Position numbers and translations under genes: made by a program | In this document: one piece after another, positions 1 to 8,828 of the stretch | Layout: the number at the start of each line of letters is the position of its first letter | Position numbering within the stretch: the stretch's first letter is position 1 | NCBI GenBank assembly: GCA_036245095.1 | Contig: BSWA01000001.1 | Location: 62,001-126,000, forward strand | Length of the DNA stretch: 64,000 nt | Direction: 5' to 3' | Origin: Improbicoccus devescovinae | GTDB taxonomy: Bacteria; Bacillota; Clostridia; Oscillospirales; Acutalibacteraceae | The notes under the pieces: model-generated | What the model was told of the DNA's origin: nothing | The model's database searches: none | What the model saw: only the letters and a program-made list of their open reading frames with translations

Positions 1-2746
1 CTTTTGTGAACACTTTTACATCAACGACAATTCCACCTATGCCATGCGGAACCCTAAGCGATGTATCCCGAACTTCTCTTGCTTTTTCCCCAAAAATCGC
101 GCGCAACAAACGTTCTTCGCTTGTGAGCTCGGTTTCACCTTTTGGCGTGATTTTCCCTACGAGAATATCTCCTGCTCTCACTTCTGCGCCCACGCGAATT
201 ATGCCTTTTTCATCGAGATCTTTAAGTGAATCTTCGCTTACATTTGGGATATCACGGGTAATTTCCTCGGGCCCCAATTTCGTGTCTCGCGCCATATGAG
301 CATACTCTTCTATATGAATAGAAGTATAAACATCCTCGCGAACGACTTTTTCACTTATAAGCACAGCATCTTCATAATTATAGCCTTCCCAGGGCATAAA
401 CCCGACCAATATATTTCGCCCGACACTGATCTCGCCATTGACCATAGCAGGCCCGTCGGCAATAATTTCGCCTTTTTCGACACGCTGATTCTTCGAAACA
501 ATCGGTTTTTGATTAAAACAAGTGCTTTGATTCGAACGCTGAAACTTAATCATTTCATAAGTTTCATCTTTACCGGCATCAGATTTAACAGTTATATATC
601 GCGAATCTACTTGTGTGACAATCCCCGAACTTTTAGCTATTATCCCGACTTGAGAATCAAGCCCTGCTTTATATTCCATACCAGTGGCCACAAGTGGCGC
701 CTCTGGAGCTATAAGCGGTACAGCTTGTTTCTGCATATTTGCGCCCATCAAAGCGCGAATCGCATCATCATTTTCCAAAAACGGGATCATAGCAGTAGAC
801 ACAGAAACGACCATTTTCGAAGTTAAATCCATAAGATCGACTTTATCTCGTTCGACTTCCAGAAATTCTTCTTTTTTTCTACAATTAACTTTCGAGTTAA
901 TAAACATTCCATTTTCATCCAGCGGCTCATTCGCCTGCGCCACTATATAATCATCTTCTTCATCAGCGGCCAAATAAACAATTTCATTTGTGACGCATCC
1001 TGTATTTTTATCAATACGCCTAAATGGCGCTTCTATAAAGCCATATTCATTTATTCTAGCATATAAAGCCAGATACGAGATAAGCCCAATATTCGCGCCC
1101 TCAGGAGTTTCGATCGGGCACATTCTACCATAATGCGTATAATGAACGTCCCTGACCTCAAATCCCGCTCTCTCACGTGATAACCCGCCTGGCCCTAATG
1201 CCGATAATCTTCGTTTATGCGCTAATCCAGACAGCGGGTTAATTTGGTCCATAAATTGCGATAACGGGGAGCATCCGAAAAATTCTTTCACACTTGCAAT
1301 AATCGGCCTAATATTAATCAATGAATGCGGCGTTAAGATATCTATATCTTGCGATTGAAGAGTCATACGTTCTTTTATAACTCGCTCAAGCCGGGAAAAA
1401 CCGACTCTAAACTGGTTTTGAAATAACTCGCCAGCGAGCCGGATTCTTCTATTCCCAAGATGATCGATATCATCATAAAAACCAATTCCATACGGCAAGC
1501 ATGTGGCATAATTCACACAAGCAAAAATATCATCTATCACGATATGATAAGGGCACAATTCACCGAAGGCCTTTCGTAATTCATGGGCTAAAACTTCAGT
1601 CCCCTTGTCGCCGAAATTCGATAAAATATTTATTAAAATATTAAATCGAACACGTTCTTTAATACCACAAGATTTCACGACATCATCTGGCACAAAACTC
1701 GCCAAATCTACGAAGCCATTTGATATAATTTTAACCTCTATATAATCAACTTTAACATACGCGGAAGAAACGCCATTATTTTCTATTTCTTTAGCTTTTT
1801 TTGTGCTTATAATTTCTCCGGCCTCTGCGAGAATCTCCCCAGTAAACGGGCTAATAATCATGCGAGTAACTTCCCTACCCCGCAATCTAGGCCAAAGCGC
1901 AAGCTTTTTGTTTAATTTATATCTTCCGACTTTAGAAGAATCATATCTTCTTGGATCAAAAAATAACGTATTAATATGAGCCTGGGCACCATCTATCGTA
2001 GGAGGGTCACCCGGACGAATTTTTCTATATAAATCGAACAAAGCTTCCTCGGTGTTTTTACTAGTATCTTTATCCAAACTGAGATTAATATATTCATTAT
2101 TGCCAAAATATTCAATAATCTGCTCATCGGAGCTAACCCCTAAACTCCGAATAAAAGTAGTAATAGGACACTTACGATTTTTATCTATTCTAACATAAAA
2201 AACACCCGCTATATCGCTTTCAAACTCTATCCAAGCTCCGCGATTCGGGATTATACTTGAATTATATAATTCCCGGCCAGCCCTATCAAAATCGCGTTTA
2301 AAATAACACCCAGGAGATCGTACTAATTGCGAAACAATTACCCTTTCAACACCATTAATAATAAAAGTACCGCTTTCTGTCATAAGCGGGAAATCGCCCA
2401 AAAATACTTCAGATTCCTTGACATCTCCGGTGGCATTATTCCAAAGGCGGACATTAACTTTCAGCGGAGCAGAATACGTTAAATCTTTTTCTTTGCAGAT
2501 CTCGGGGCTACAGTTTGGCTTATTTACGGCCAAAGTAAACCCAGAATAATCTAGAATTAAGTTATTGCCATAATCGCTGATGCCAGACACGCTTTTCAAA
2601 ACATCATTTAAACCCTCTTTGATGAACCACTGATATGAGGCTTTATGATGAGCAACTAAATCAGGAATTTCAAGCGGAAGCTTCATAGGCTCAATAAAAC
2701 TCATGCGCTCAGTTTTACCGAATTTAACAGGCCTTGCATTAACCAT
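1..2746 (-). CDS. rpoB: DNA-directed RNA polymerase beta subunit (3' end outside window)
   Basis: Catalytic core subunit of RNA polymerase. The minus strand is open from an ATG at 2746, preceded by a GGAG site, to the window edge: about 915 codons, so the C-terminal portion is missing. Beta-subunit landmarks are readable: the N-terminal lobe, the rifampicin-pocket region (GCSPLSQFMDQINPL, then HKRRLSALGPGG near 1180-1280) and the motif CPIETPEGANIGL. Upstream there is no rplL on this side; the gene has its own promoter and diverges from an accessory membrane protein. Pocket residues equivalent to E. coli Q510 and N518 read P and I. Identity is certain; only the 3' end is unseen. Confidence 0.98.
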   Translation of the reverse strand, partial: MVNARPVKFGKTERMSFIEPMKLPLEIPDLVAHHKASYQWFIKEGLNDVLKSVSGISDYGNNLILDYSGFTLAVNKPNCSPEICKEKDLTYSAPLKVNVRLWNNATGDVKESEVFLGDFPLMTESGTFIINGVERVIVSQLVRSPGCYFKRDFDRAGRELYNSSIIPNRGAWIEFESDIAGVFYVRIDKNRKCPITTFIRSLGVSSDEQIIEYFGNNEYINLSLDKDTSKNTEEALFDLYRKIRPGDPPTIDGAQAHINTLFFDPRRYDSSKVGRYKLNKKLALWPRLRGREVTRMIISPFTGEILAEAGEIISTKKAKEIENNGVSSAYVKVDYIEVKIISNGFVDLASFVPDDVVKSCGIKERVRFNILINILSNFGDKGTEVLAHELRKAFGELCPYHIVIDDIFACVNYATCLPYGIGFYDDIDHLGNRRIRLAGELFQNQFRVGFSRLERVIKERMTLQSQDIDILTPHSLINIRPIIASVKEFFGCSPLSQFMDQINPLSGLAHKRRLSALGPGGLSRERAGFEVRDVHYTHYGRMCPIETPEGANIGLISYLALYARINEYGFIEAPFRRIDKNTGCVTNEIVYLAADEEDDYIVAQANEPLDENGMFINSKVNCRKKEEFLEVERDKVDLMDLTSKMVVSVSTAMIPFLENDDAIRALMGANMQKQAVPLIAPEAPLVATGMEYKAGLDSQVGIIAKSSGIVTQVDSRYITVKSDAGKDETYEMIKFQRSNQSTCFNQKPIVSKNQRVEKGEIIADGPAMVNGEISVGRNILVGFMPWEGYNYEDAVLISEKVVREDVYTSIHIEEYAHMARDTKLGPEEITRDIPNVSEDSLKDLDEKGIIRVGAEVRAGDILVGKITPKGETELTSEERLLRAIFGEKAREVRDTSLRVPHGIGGIVVDVKVFTK

Positions 2747-2866
2747 AAAAACACTCCAAAATTTTAAATAAATTTCAATAATAATTTGATTTGCGATTTC
2801 ACTTTTTGACCAAAAAAAATAAAACACTTACCCTGTGTTTTTGAACAAAATACGGCATCGAAATGA

Positions 2867-2895
2867 ATTTTAAAATAATAAATTTTCATTGTCAA
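2867..2895 (-). promoter_or_regulatory. sigma-A promoter of rpoB
   Basis: On the minus strand TTGACA (2895-2890) and TAAAAT (2872-2867) are separated by 17 bases, about 120 bases before the rpoB ATG. This implies rpoB is transcribed from here rather than only from an upstream ribosomal-protein operon. Confidence 0.7.
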
Positions 2896-2996
2896 TAAAA
2901 AATTAAAATTTAATATAAATTTAATAAATAAATTAATATTTGGCCAAATGCAACAAAAATACTTTAATTATCATAAATTTTTTTATATTTTTTTAC

Positions 2997-3025
2997 TTGA
3001 CATATATGAATTTATAAAATATAAT
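2997..3025 (+). promoter_or_regulatory. Upstream tandem sigma-A promoter (P1) of the 3223 gene
   Basis: Perfect consensus: TTGACA at 2997-3002, 17-base spacer, TATAAT at 3020-3025. Confidence 0.8.
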
Positions 3026-3148
3026 ATAAATTAAAGGGATGAAAACAATCTAAGAAAAATTAAGTTTTATTTGATATTAGTAATTAATATTTATTAGAAT
3101 TCAACAAAAAAATATTTTAATCATGGCGAAAGTTTTACATATTTCTGA

Positions 3149-3176
3149 TTGACATATATATATTTATAAATATAAT
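3149..3176 (+). promoter_or_regulatory. Downstream tandem sigma-A promoter (P2) of the 3223 gene
   Basis: TTGACA at 3149-3154, 16-base spacer, TATAAT at 3171-3176, about 45 bases before the ATG at 3223. It is the second copy of the duplicated block. Confidence 0.8.
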
Positions 3177-3222
3177 ACAAACAAGACTTGTTATACAAAT
3201 TAAATAAAGAGGTTCGAATTAT

Positions 3223-3999
3223 ATGAACGACAATAAAAAAGATATTAAGCCAGCAAACAACTCATCGAATATTAGGAAATCTTTTGCAAGCACTATGGCT
3301 TTAATAATATTTCTTTCATCGTGCGCCGAAGCCAGTGTTTTTAGCATCAATCCGCCCTTATTACATAAAACATCAGGGAAAATAAGGCGAGTTCAGGCCA
3401 CAAAAATTCACTATCAAGAGGCCACGCGTCCGACAGAGTACGCAGAGCTTGATTCAAAATCTGAAAATACAACTTTTGAAGATGCTTCAGAAAAAAACGC
3501 TTTATGGAAGAAAATATTGCTTGCCGGAGGGGTCTCAGGCGCAGGCGTTTTGGGTGCTTATTGCGTGTGGAAGTTTTTGCTTCAAGATAAAAAAGCCGAT
3601 CCGACCCCGGCAACTAAATCCGGTAGCGATAATAACCAAAAAGAAAAAATATACAAATTAAAACGTATAAATGGCAACGAAAATTTTTATGACATCGTGA
3701 GGACTGATGAGGACGAAACTTCATTGGGAAAATTTTTGAAAACATCTGACGGAGCAATAATATTCTGCAACCCTCACTCTCATCCAAATGAAACCTCGCT
3801 ACATTTTACGACAGATCAGTTTTCTAATTTAAACGAGTTTGGAATAAATCCAGACACAGAAATAGAAATTAAATCATGCGAGAAAGTACCTCAAAATGCG
3901 GATGAAGCAACGCAACAAACCAATCAAAGCACAAAGCCAGAACCGCCAAGCTCGGGGTCGGATAAAAAAAACAAAAAAGCGCCCCCCCCCCACTGTTGA
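3223..3999 (+). CDS. Membrane-anchored accessory protein, N-terminal part (frame broken at C10)
   Basis: Not recognised. 258 codons from ATG 3223, preceded by AAAGAGG. Residues about 20-38 are a signal-like hydrophobic stretch (ASTMALIIFLSSCAEAS). Residues about 98-120 form a second hydrophobic helix (KILLAGGVSGAGVLGAYCVW). A small domain rich in beta-type residues follows (about 145-220), then a Q/P/K-rich linker. The frame ends at 3999 just after a C10 tract. The same kind of low-complexity protein continues in the next frame to 5704; with nine C the two halves would join into one 826-residue protein. The layout (signal, second helix, linker, C-terminal domain) recurs in the 15197 and 47991 genes. 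Function unknown. Confidence 0.75.
   Translation: MNDNKKDIKPANNSSNIRKSFASTMALIIFLSSCAEASVFSINPPLLHKTSGKIRRVQATKIHYQEATRPTEYAELDSKSENTTFEDASEKNALWKKILLAGGVSGAGVLGAYCVWKFLLQDKKADPTPATKSGSDNNQKEKIYKLKRINGNENFYDIVRTDEDETSLGKFLKTSDGAIIFCNPHSHPNETSLHFTTDQFSNLNEFGINPDTEIEIKSCEKVPQNADEATQQTNQSTKPEPPSSGSDKKNKKAPPPHC
3982..3991 (+). repeat. C10 homopolymer at a reading-frame junction
   Basis: Ten consecutive C in an otherwise AT-rich genome, exactly where the frame starting at 3223 must shift by one base to continue to 5704. Nine (or twelve) C would give the fused protein. It is either a phase-variation tract or a homopolymer-length error. Confidence 0.9.
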
Positions 4000-5704
4000 G
4001 GCGAAAAACCCGCAAAACAAACCAATCCCAAAGAATCCCCCAAAAGCACCCCTTGGCAATAAGGAGACGCCGTCTCCCGGAGCAGTAGACTCAGCCAGCT
4101 CTAATATTAAAACAACAAACATAGATGCACTTGTTCGCAAACCGGATGCGAAACCCAAGCGAGCTCCGGCGCCCGAAGAGGATCCGGAGAAAGCAGACGG
4201 AGCCGAGCAGATGAAAGGCCAAAACCACAATGAGTCTAGTCACGGCGACTCATCCGCTGCCTCGCTTCCCGAGAATAATACAAACCCAGTAGATCCCGAG
4301 GCGATGAAACCCCTTGTAGCGCCACATGCCGCACTGCCCGACGTGCAGGCCTACGATAAACTCACCGAGCCAAATGAACTTCGGGCACCGATGAATCAGG
4401 AGGGAGCAAGAACCCCTGACAGTGAAAAATCAACACCGCTAGCGCAGCCACTAACCGGGGACCAAGAAACAAACGGACCCTCGAGTAAACAGGACAAAAA
4501 ACGAACGACATTCCATGTCTTTGGCTCTGGTGCAACAATCGTCGACCTAGTTAAAAATTTTGTCGAAGGGACCGCCGCCGGGATTGACGAACTTGAGAAT
4601 AGAGTAGACAGCGAAGACATGGCAATAAAATTAGCAGCAACTTTGTGTAGAATACACAAAAAAAATAGCAGATTGTCTAATGGCATTTACCTCGCCAGAA
4701 TTCAAATACTGTTCGCGTGGTTGAGTCAGCAGTGGACCGGGACGAAGAAAAGCAAATACTGGGAAGACATAGCCTCGCTCAATCTTCCTGCTAGATTAAA
4801 AGATTATGAATTTCCAGATATTGCTGGGAAGGAATTAACTTTGATCGACGCCTTTACAGAACTAAACAAAAGAGAGCGAAAATTATTGGATCACAAAAAC
4901 AAAGAACTAAAAGAAATGTTAAGCAAACTATCATCGTCGAACAATGATAATAGCGCAGCAACTGTAGACCGCATACAAGAACTAAGTGACCTAGCAATCT
5001 CTATTCTCGACCGGGAGGTCCCACTGGGGGAGGCCGCAGACGAGGAGTCCGCAAAGCTTGCAGCAATTTGTGCGGGGTTTTCTCTACTCACTTACGCACC
5101 GGGCGATACGGGCCAAGATGTCACAGATCACTATAGGAGGCAGGTATTACCGCTTTTCTGTTCGCTGGTCTCCCGCTGGTCGGAGGTTCGCTTAATAACA
5201 GAAGATAGAATCAGAATATTTATGAAGATCCCGCCTACGGGCACTGTGGAGGATAGCGTCACAAATAATACGGACCCTGAAACATATCTAATCAAAACAA
5301 ATAACATGAATGACCGCTTATTTCTCTCAACCGAACAGGACCATGCGCGCGAAAGTCCCCAAACCAACCCATACTACAACACGCAAACTCCAGACATACC
5401 CACGAGTGTGGAGCTAAGGAAATACCTGGCCAACCCCCTCGCCGCATTAGGGGCCCCTGTTAAGCATACTTCGTCGGTAACTGAGGATTTCCAACGCCGG
5501 GGGTGGGTGCGCTCGTGCTGGAATTTGTTTCGCTATCTGAGAGGTCCGAGCTCACAATGGACTACAACCCTTTCGGGATTTTTATCTCCTCCTGCATGCC
5601 TTGCTATATTATTGTTTAATAATATATGCTATGAGGTCCGTGAATGTCCAAACTTTATTCACGTAACCCGGAACTCAAACCGATCTTTGTATACTATTAT
5701 TTAG
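3992..5704 (+). CDS. Accessory membrane protein, C-terminal part (continues the 3223 gene in another frame)
   Basis: Open to TAG-containing DNA at 5702-5704 with no start of its own near 3992; it should be read as the distal part of the 3223 protein. The first 180 or so residues are a P/E/K/N-rich linker. From about 4540 there is a predicted helical domain (SEDMAIKLAATLCRIHKK, then FAWLSQQWTGTKKSKYW, then a coiled-coil-like stretch near 4860-5000). I recognise no family. The region is visibly richer in G+C than its neighbours, suggesting acquisition. The last 40 or so residues overlap a strong AT hairpin (5605-5626) and may not be authentic coding sequence. Confidence 0.6.
   Translation, partial: TVEAKNPQNKPIPKNPPKAPLGNKETPSPGAVDSASSNIKTTNIDALVRKPDAKPKRAPAPEEDPEKADGAEQMKGQNHNESSHGDSSAASLPENNTNPVDPEAMKPLVAPHAALPDVQAYDKLTEPNELRAPMNQEGARTPDSEKSTPLAQPLTGDQETNGPSSKQDKKRTTFHVFGSGATIVDLVKNFVEGTAAGIDELENRVDSEDMAIKLAATLCRIHKKNSRLSNGIYLARIQILFAWLSQQWTGTKKSKYWEDIASLNLPARLKDYEFPDIAGKELTLIDAFTELNKRERKLLDHKNKELKEMLSKLSSSNNDNSAATVDRIQELSDLAISILDREVPLGEAADEESAKLAAICAGFSLLTYAPGDTGQDVTDHYRRQVLPLFCSLVSRWSEVRLITEDRIRIFMKIPPTGTVEDSVTNNTDPETYLIKTNNMNDRLFLSTEQDHARESPQTNPYYNTQTPDIPTSVELRKYLANPLAALGAPVKHTSSVTEDFQRRGWVRSCWNLFRYLRGPSSQWTTTLSGFLSPPACLAILLFNNICYEVRECPNFIHVTRNSNRSLYTII
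5605..5626. other. Perfect AT hairpin near the 3' end of the 3992-5704 frame
   Basis: TATATTATT (5605-5613), loop GTTT, AATAATATA (5618-5626): nine paired bases. No T-run follows, so it is not a convincing intrinsic terminator. A second inverted repeat, CGTGAAT (5639-5645) with ATTCACG (5657-5663), lies just downstream. Confidence 0.5.
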
Positions 5705-5872
5705 CCATGGGTGCGCCCGGAAGCCGGAGAGTGATTCGATTTGGTAATGATAAATAAACCTCGTCAGCCAATCACGTGATGAAAGCACCTAGTTTTTAGA
5801 AAAGGTTTGTCATTTTAAAGCGAAATTTGTTTATAATAACTATGATGTTGTTGTTGAACAAGGAGGCTTTAG

Positions 5873-7408
5873 ATGGCGGGGAATAATATAATTAATCAAT
5901 TAATGTCACGTCTTGTTTCGAGCGTTCAAATGCAAATTAATAGTGTGTCAAAGTTTGTCATGAAAATGCAGAGTTATTCAAATGTGTTGGCTCAGAAGGC
6001 TCAGAATAAAATTACAGAGTTTATGAAGACTTTGACTAAACGGCCTAAAAGTAAAAAGGATTATTGGAAATTTTTAGGTATGTATTTTTCTAAAAGATTT
6101 GTTATAACTGGTCTTTTCGGCGTTGTAGGTGTGTTGTATTTGTATTTTAATTTGTTTCATCCTATGTTGGAGGGCAAGCTTTGGTACGCTAAAATTATAT
6201 TAAATACTCAAAAATATGGTACTATTACCGGTAAGGCTAAAATTTATGATACAGATCATGTTTTGATTTATCAGGGGAACGTGATAACTGGTAAGGCTAA
6301 CGGATACGGAGTTCAGTATAGGCGTGATGGCACGTTGATATATAAAGGCGATTTTATTCTTGATAAATATAAAGGAAATGGAGAATTATATGATGAATCG
6401 GAAAAAATGATATATAAAGGTGGATTTGAAAGTAATAAATATCAGGGGGAAGGCAGGAAAATTAATAGCTTAGGCGTTACTACTTTTATTGGGAATTTTG
6501 ATGTTGGCATGCGGTCTGGCAAAGGCGTTGAATATGATCCGCAGTCGGGTTTACGAATATATTACGGAGAATATAATAATGATGTCCGATCCGGCCGCGG
6601 AGTAGTTTATGATACCGATGGCGAAAGTGTTGTGTATGAAGGTAATTTTTCGAATAATTTATATCATGGTGAAGGCAAAAAATTTGTTAATAATCATTTG
6701 ATATATACTGGGAATTTCGAAAATGGTGACTATTCGGGGAAGGGTATTTTATATGATGAAAAAAGTGGCATCATTAAGTATGTTGGCGAGTTCTCAGAGG
6801 GCCTATATAATGGCTCAGGTAAAATGTATGATCCATTGACGATGAAATTAATATATGATGGCGACTTCAAAACAGGTAAACGTCATGGGACAGGCGTTGC
6901 GTATGATGCGCTGGGGACTCCAATTTATTCGGGGAAATATAGAGATGATGGCATCGATTTTATTTCTATTCTTGGCTTAGGATTGGAAGATGTTGAAAAT
7001 TCATTTGGAACGTCAAAAATGCAAAAAACTATAGGTGATAATTCAATTAAATTATATAAGTCTATAGGGGCCGCGATGATTTTTAATGAAAATTCAGAGG
7101 GCGACAATAAGCTTGAAAAAGTTATTATTAACGCTGCTTTCGAATTTATGGGTATTAATTCTAAAAGCACTACGGCTGACGTTCATCAGCGGTTTGGGGC
7201 TTCCTATTCGAGCATTCAAACAAATGTTACAGAGTCTTATGCGCTGGCTTACAGCTTGCTTGGTATAAATATGAAAATTACAGATGAAAATATCATGACC
7301 GTTGATAAATATATTTTCGGTAATTATTATATAAAAATTACGTATGATAATGCTTCGAAAGTTAATTCATTGGAAATAGGGAGTACTGTGGATAGCACGA
7401 AATCTTAG
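5873..7408 (+). CDS. Membrane-anchored MORN-repeat protein
   Basis: 511 residues from ATG 5873 with a strong AAGGAGG site (5860-5866). Residues 1-70 are basic and amphipathic, with one transmembrane helix at about 76-95 (FVITGLFGVVGVLYLYF). Residues about 130-360 hold about nine or ten MORN-type repeats of the form YxGxFxxxxYxGxG. The C-terminal 150 residues (about 361-511) form an unrecognised domain. MORN repeats are known as beta-hairpin arrays binding membranes or proteins, and bacterial examples occur in host-associated species. The single helix, with a positive N-terminal side, suggests the repeats face outward, but that is inference. It stands alone between the 5704 stop and the tRNA cluster. 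Confidence 0.85.
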   Translation: MAGNNIINQLMSRLVSSVQMQINSVSKFVMKMQSYSNVLAQKAQNKITEFMKTLTKRPKSKKDYWKFLGMYFSKRFVITGLFGVVGVLYLYFNLFHPMLEGKLWYAKIILNTQKYGTITGKAKIYDTDHVLIYQGNVITGKANGYGVQYRRDGTLIYKGDFILDKYKGNGELYDESEKMIYKGGFESNKYQGEGRKINSLGVTTFIGNFDVGMRSGKGVEYDPQSGLRIYYGEYNNDVRSGRGVVYDTDGESVVYEGNFSNNLYHGEGKKFVNNHLIYTGNFENGDYSGKGILYDEKSGIIKYVGEFSEGLYNGSGKMYDPLTMKLIYDGDFKTGKRHGTGVAYDALGTPIYSGKYRDDGIDFISILGLGLEDVENSFGTSKMQKTIGDNSIKLYKSIGAAMIFNENSEGDNKLEKVIINAAFEFMGINSKSTTADVHQRFGASYSSIQTNVTESYALAYSLLGINMKITDENIMTVDKYIFGNYYIKITYDNASKVNSLEIGSTVDSTKS

Positions 7409-7442
7409 CACAAATTTAATTAAATTTTAATATATTTTTTTA

Positions 7443-7471
7443 TTGACAAAATTTTATGATTTTTCTAAAAT
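7443..7471 (+). promoter_or_regulatory. Tandem promoter 1 of the tRNA cluster
   Basis: TTGACA at 7443-7448, 17-base spacer, TAAAAT at 7466-7471. About 160 bases before tRNA-Gly. Confidence 0.75.
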
Positions 7472-7576
7472 TACAACGTGTGTTTTTAAAATTTAATTTA
7501 TTTTGGAATTATACAAGATTTCGAATATTAAAAAAATCTTAACAGGAATTTAACGGAATTTTAATATATTTTTTTG

Positions 7577-7605
7577 TTGACAAAAAAATATGATTTCACT
7601 AGAAT
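7577..7605 (+). promoter_or_regulatory. Tandem promoter 2 of the tRNA cluster
   Basis: TTGACA at 7577-7582, 17-base spacer, TAGAAT at 7600-7605, ending 22 bases before tRNA-Gly. Confidence 0.75.
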
Positions 7606-7627
7606 TATGATGTGTGTGTGTTTTGAT

Positions 7628-7701
<74 letters not shown>

Positions 7702-7770
7702 AGATGCATGGGTGTTAAGTAAGTAGGAGTGTGAGGCTATTGAAGTTATTTTTTTTATATTTAAAAATTT

Positions 7771-7847
7771 GCGCCGGTAGCTCAGTAGGATAGAGCAACT
7801 GCCTTCTAAGCAGTAGGTCGGGGGTTCGAATCCCTTTCGGCGTGCCA
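7771..7847 (+). tRNA. tRNA-Arg (TCT)
   Basis: Acceptor GCGCCGG pairs with TCGGCGT using terminal G-T wobbles. Anticodon stem ACTGC/GCAGT has loop CTTCTAA (anticodon TCT). Discriminator G and CCA are encoded. Confidence 0.96.
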
Positions 7848-7893
7848 GATGATGACTGACTTATTTCGTGCCTAATTATTCTCGCAGTTTTCT

Positions 7894-7971
7894 GGTGGGT
7901 ATAGCTCAGTTGGTTAGAGCGCCAGATTGTGGATCTGGAAGTCGTCGGTTCGAGCCCGATTATCCACCCCA
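7894..7971 (+). tRNA. tRNA-His (GTG)
   Basis: Anticodon stem CCAGA/TCTGG with loop TTGTGGA (anticodon GTG). Acceptor GTGGGTA/TATCCAC. An extra G at 7894 faces discriminator C at 7968, the known tRNA-His identity element. CCA is encoded. Confidence 0.97.
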
Positions 7972-8044
7972 GTTTACGAAGACTTGTATTTTGTGTTAAA
8001 TTTGTCTTGTTATTTTATTGGGATTTTCGGAAACTGAGTATGTT

Positions 8045-8119
8045 TGGGATGTCGCCAAGTGGTAAGGCAATGGGCTCTGACCCCATCATTCGTTGGTTCG
8101 AATCCAGCCATCCCAGCCA
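8045..8119 (+). tRNA. tRNA-Gln (CTG)
   Basis: Acceptor TGGGATG/CATCCCA, anticodon stem ATGGG/CCCAT with loop CTCTGAC (anticodon CTG), CCA encoded. Nearly identical to the next gene, so the pair looks like a tandem duplication with anticodon change. Confidence 0.96.
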
Positions 8120-8148
8120 GGATTTTTTAAATATGAGTTTTAGAATTT

Positions 8149-8223
8149 TGGGATATAGCCAAGTGGTAAGGCAATGGACTTTGACTCCATCATTCGTTGG
8201 TTCGAATCCAGCTATCCCAGCCA
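8149..8223 (+). tRNA. tRNA-Gln (TTG)
   Basis: Acceptor TGGGATA/TATCCCA, anticodon stem ATGGA/TCCAT with loop CTTTGAC (anticodon TTG), CCA encoded. Confidence 0.97.
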
Positions 8224-8227
8224 GTAT

Positions 8228-8303
8228 GATCCATTAGCTCAGTAGGTAGAGCACTTGACTTTTAATCAAGGTGTCCGGAGTTCGAGTCTCCGATGGATCA
8301 CCA
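8228..8303 (+). tRNA. tRNA-Lys (TTT)
   Basis: Acceptor GATCCAT/ATGGATC, anticodon stem CTTGA/TCAAG with loop CTTTTAA (anticodon TTT), CCA encoded. It begins 4 bases after tRNA-Gln(TTG), so the two come from one transcript. Confidence 0.97.
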
Positions 8304-8828
8304 TTTGTTTTTTAAAAATATTAGTTTTAATTTATTTAGTCGTGTTTGGTTGATTTGTATTTGTAAATAAGTGAAATTTGTTATTTTTTAAAAGTAAAAT
8401 TTATTATTTTTTTGTCGAAAGGTGTTAGGGTCTTAAGTAAAAATTTATTTGTATTTGTTGAATTTGCATATTATTTTTTTAAAATTTATTTGTAAAATGT
8501 ACAATTCAACTGTAAAAATATGTACTTGAATTTGTTTATTTTGTGGATTGCTTGTATCTCGAAAACATGACACACCCAAAAATATAGGGTGTTGGTTAGA
8601 TTTTCTGTGATTGTTTGTCTTGTTAATTTGAATTAATAGCTTTTTTATATGATAAATTGTATAAATTTAGTTTTAATTCGGTTTAAAAATTGTGTATTTT
8701 GAATATAAAATAATATTTATTTTTGAGATTTAAATGTGCGTTATAAGTGCGGGTGATGTTAATGTGAGTTTGTTTTTAAAATATAATTCTAAAAATAGTC
8801 ATATTAGTAAAATCGGGAGGTAAATTGA
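8304..8828. other. Non-coding AT-rich gap between tRNA-Lys and RNase J
   Basis: No open frame or RNA family recognised. It contains one small perfect hairpin, ACACCC (8572-8577) with GGGTGT (8587-8592), without a following T-run. No near-consensus promoter for RNase J was found. The only clear signal is the GGGAGG site at 8815-8820. Confidence 0.6.

Larger units (their letters stand above)
2949..3180 (+). repeat. Degenerate direct duplication carrying two promoters
   Basis: A block beginning CAACAAAAA at 2951 recurs at 3102. Both copies run through an A/T stretch into TTGACATATAT and then TATAAT, offset about 151 bases. The copies have diverged, so the duplication is not recent. It fills most of the rpoB to 3223 intergenic region; nothing else is recognisable in 2747-3222. 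Confidence 0.6.
7420..7620 (+). repeat. Duplicated promoter block before the tRNA cluster
   Basis: A sequence of about 75 bases (AATTTTAATATATTTTTT, then TTGACA, then a TATGATTT spacer, the -10 box and a GTGTGTTTT tail) occurs twice with an offset of 134 bases. Each copy carries a complete sigma-A promoter with a 17-base spacer. The remainder of this intergenic stretch shows nothing else. Confidence 0.65.

Noticed and set aside
6..950. Plus-strand open frames over the first kilobase
   Set aside because: They are shadows of rpoB on the minus strand, whose motifs are unmistakable.
3896..3991. Independent start for the 3896-5704 frame
   Set aside because: The ATG at 3896 lacks an SD and the first 32 codons overlap the convincing upstream frame; a shift at C10 explains the arrangement better.
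5807..5837. TTGTCA...TATAAT before the MORN gene
   Set aside because: Spacer of 19 bases and an imperfect -35; too weak to list as a promoter.
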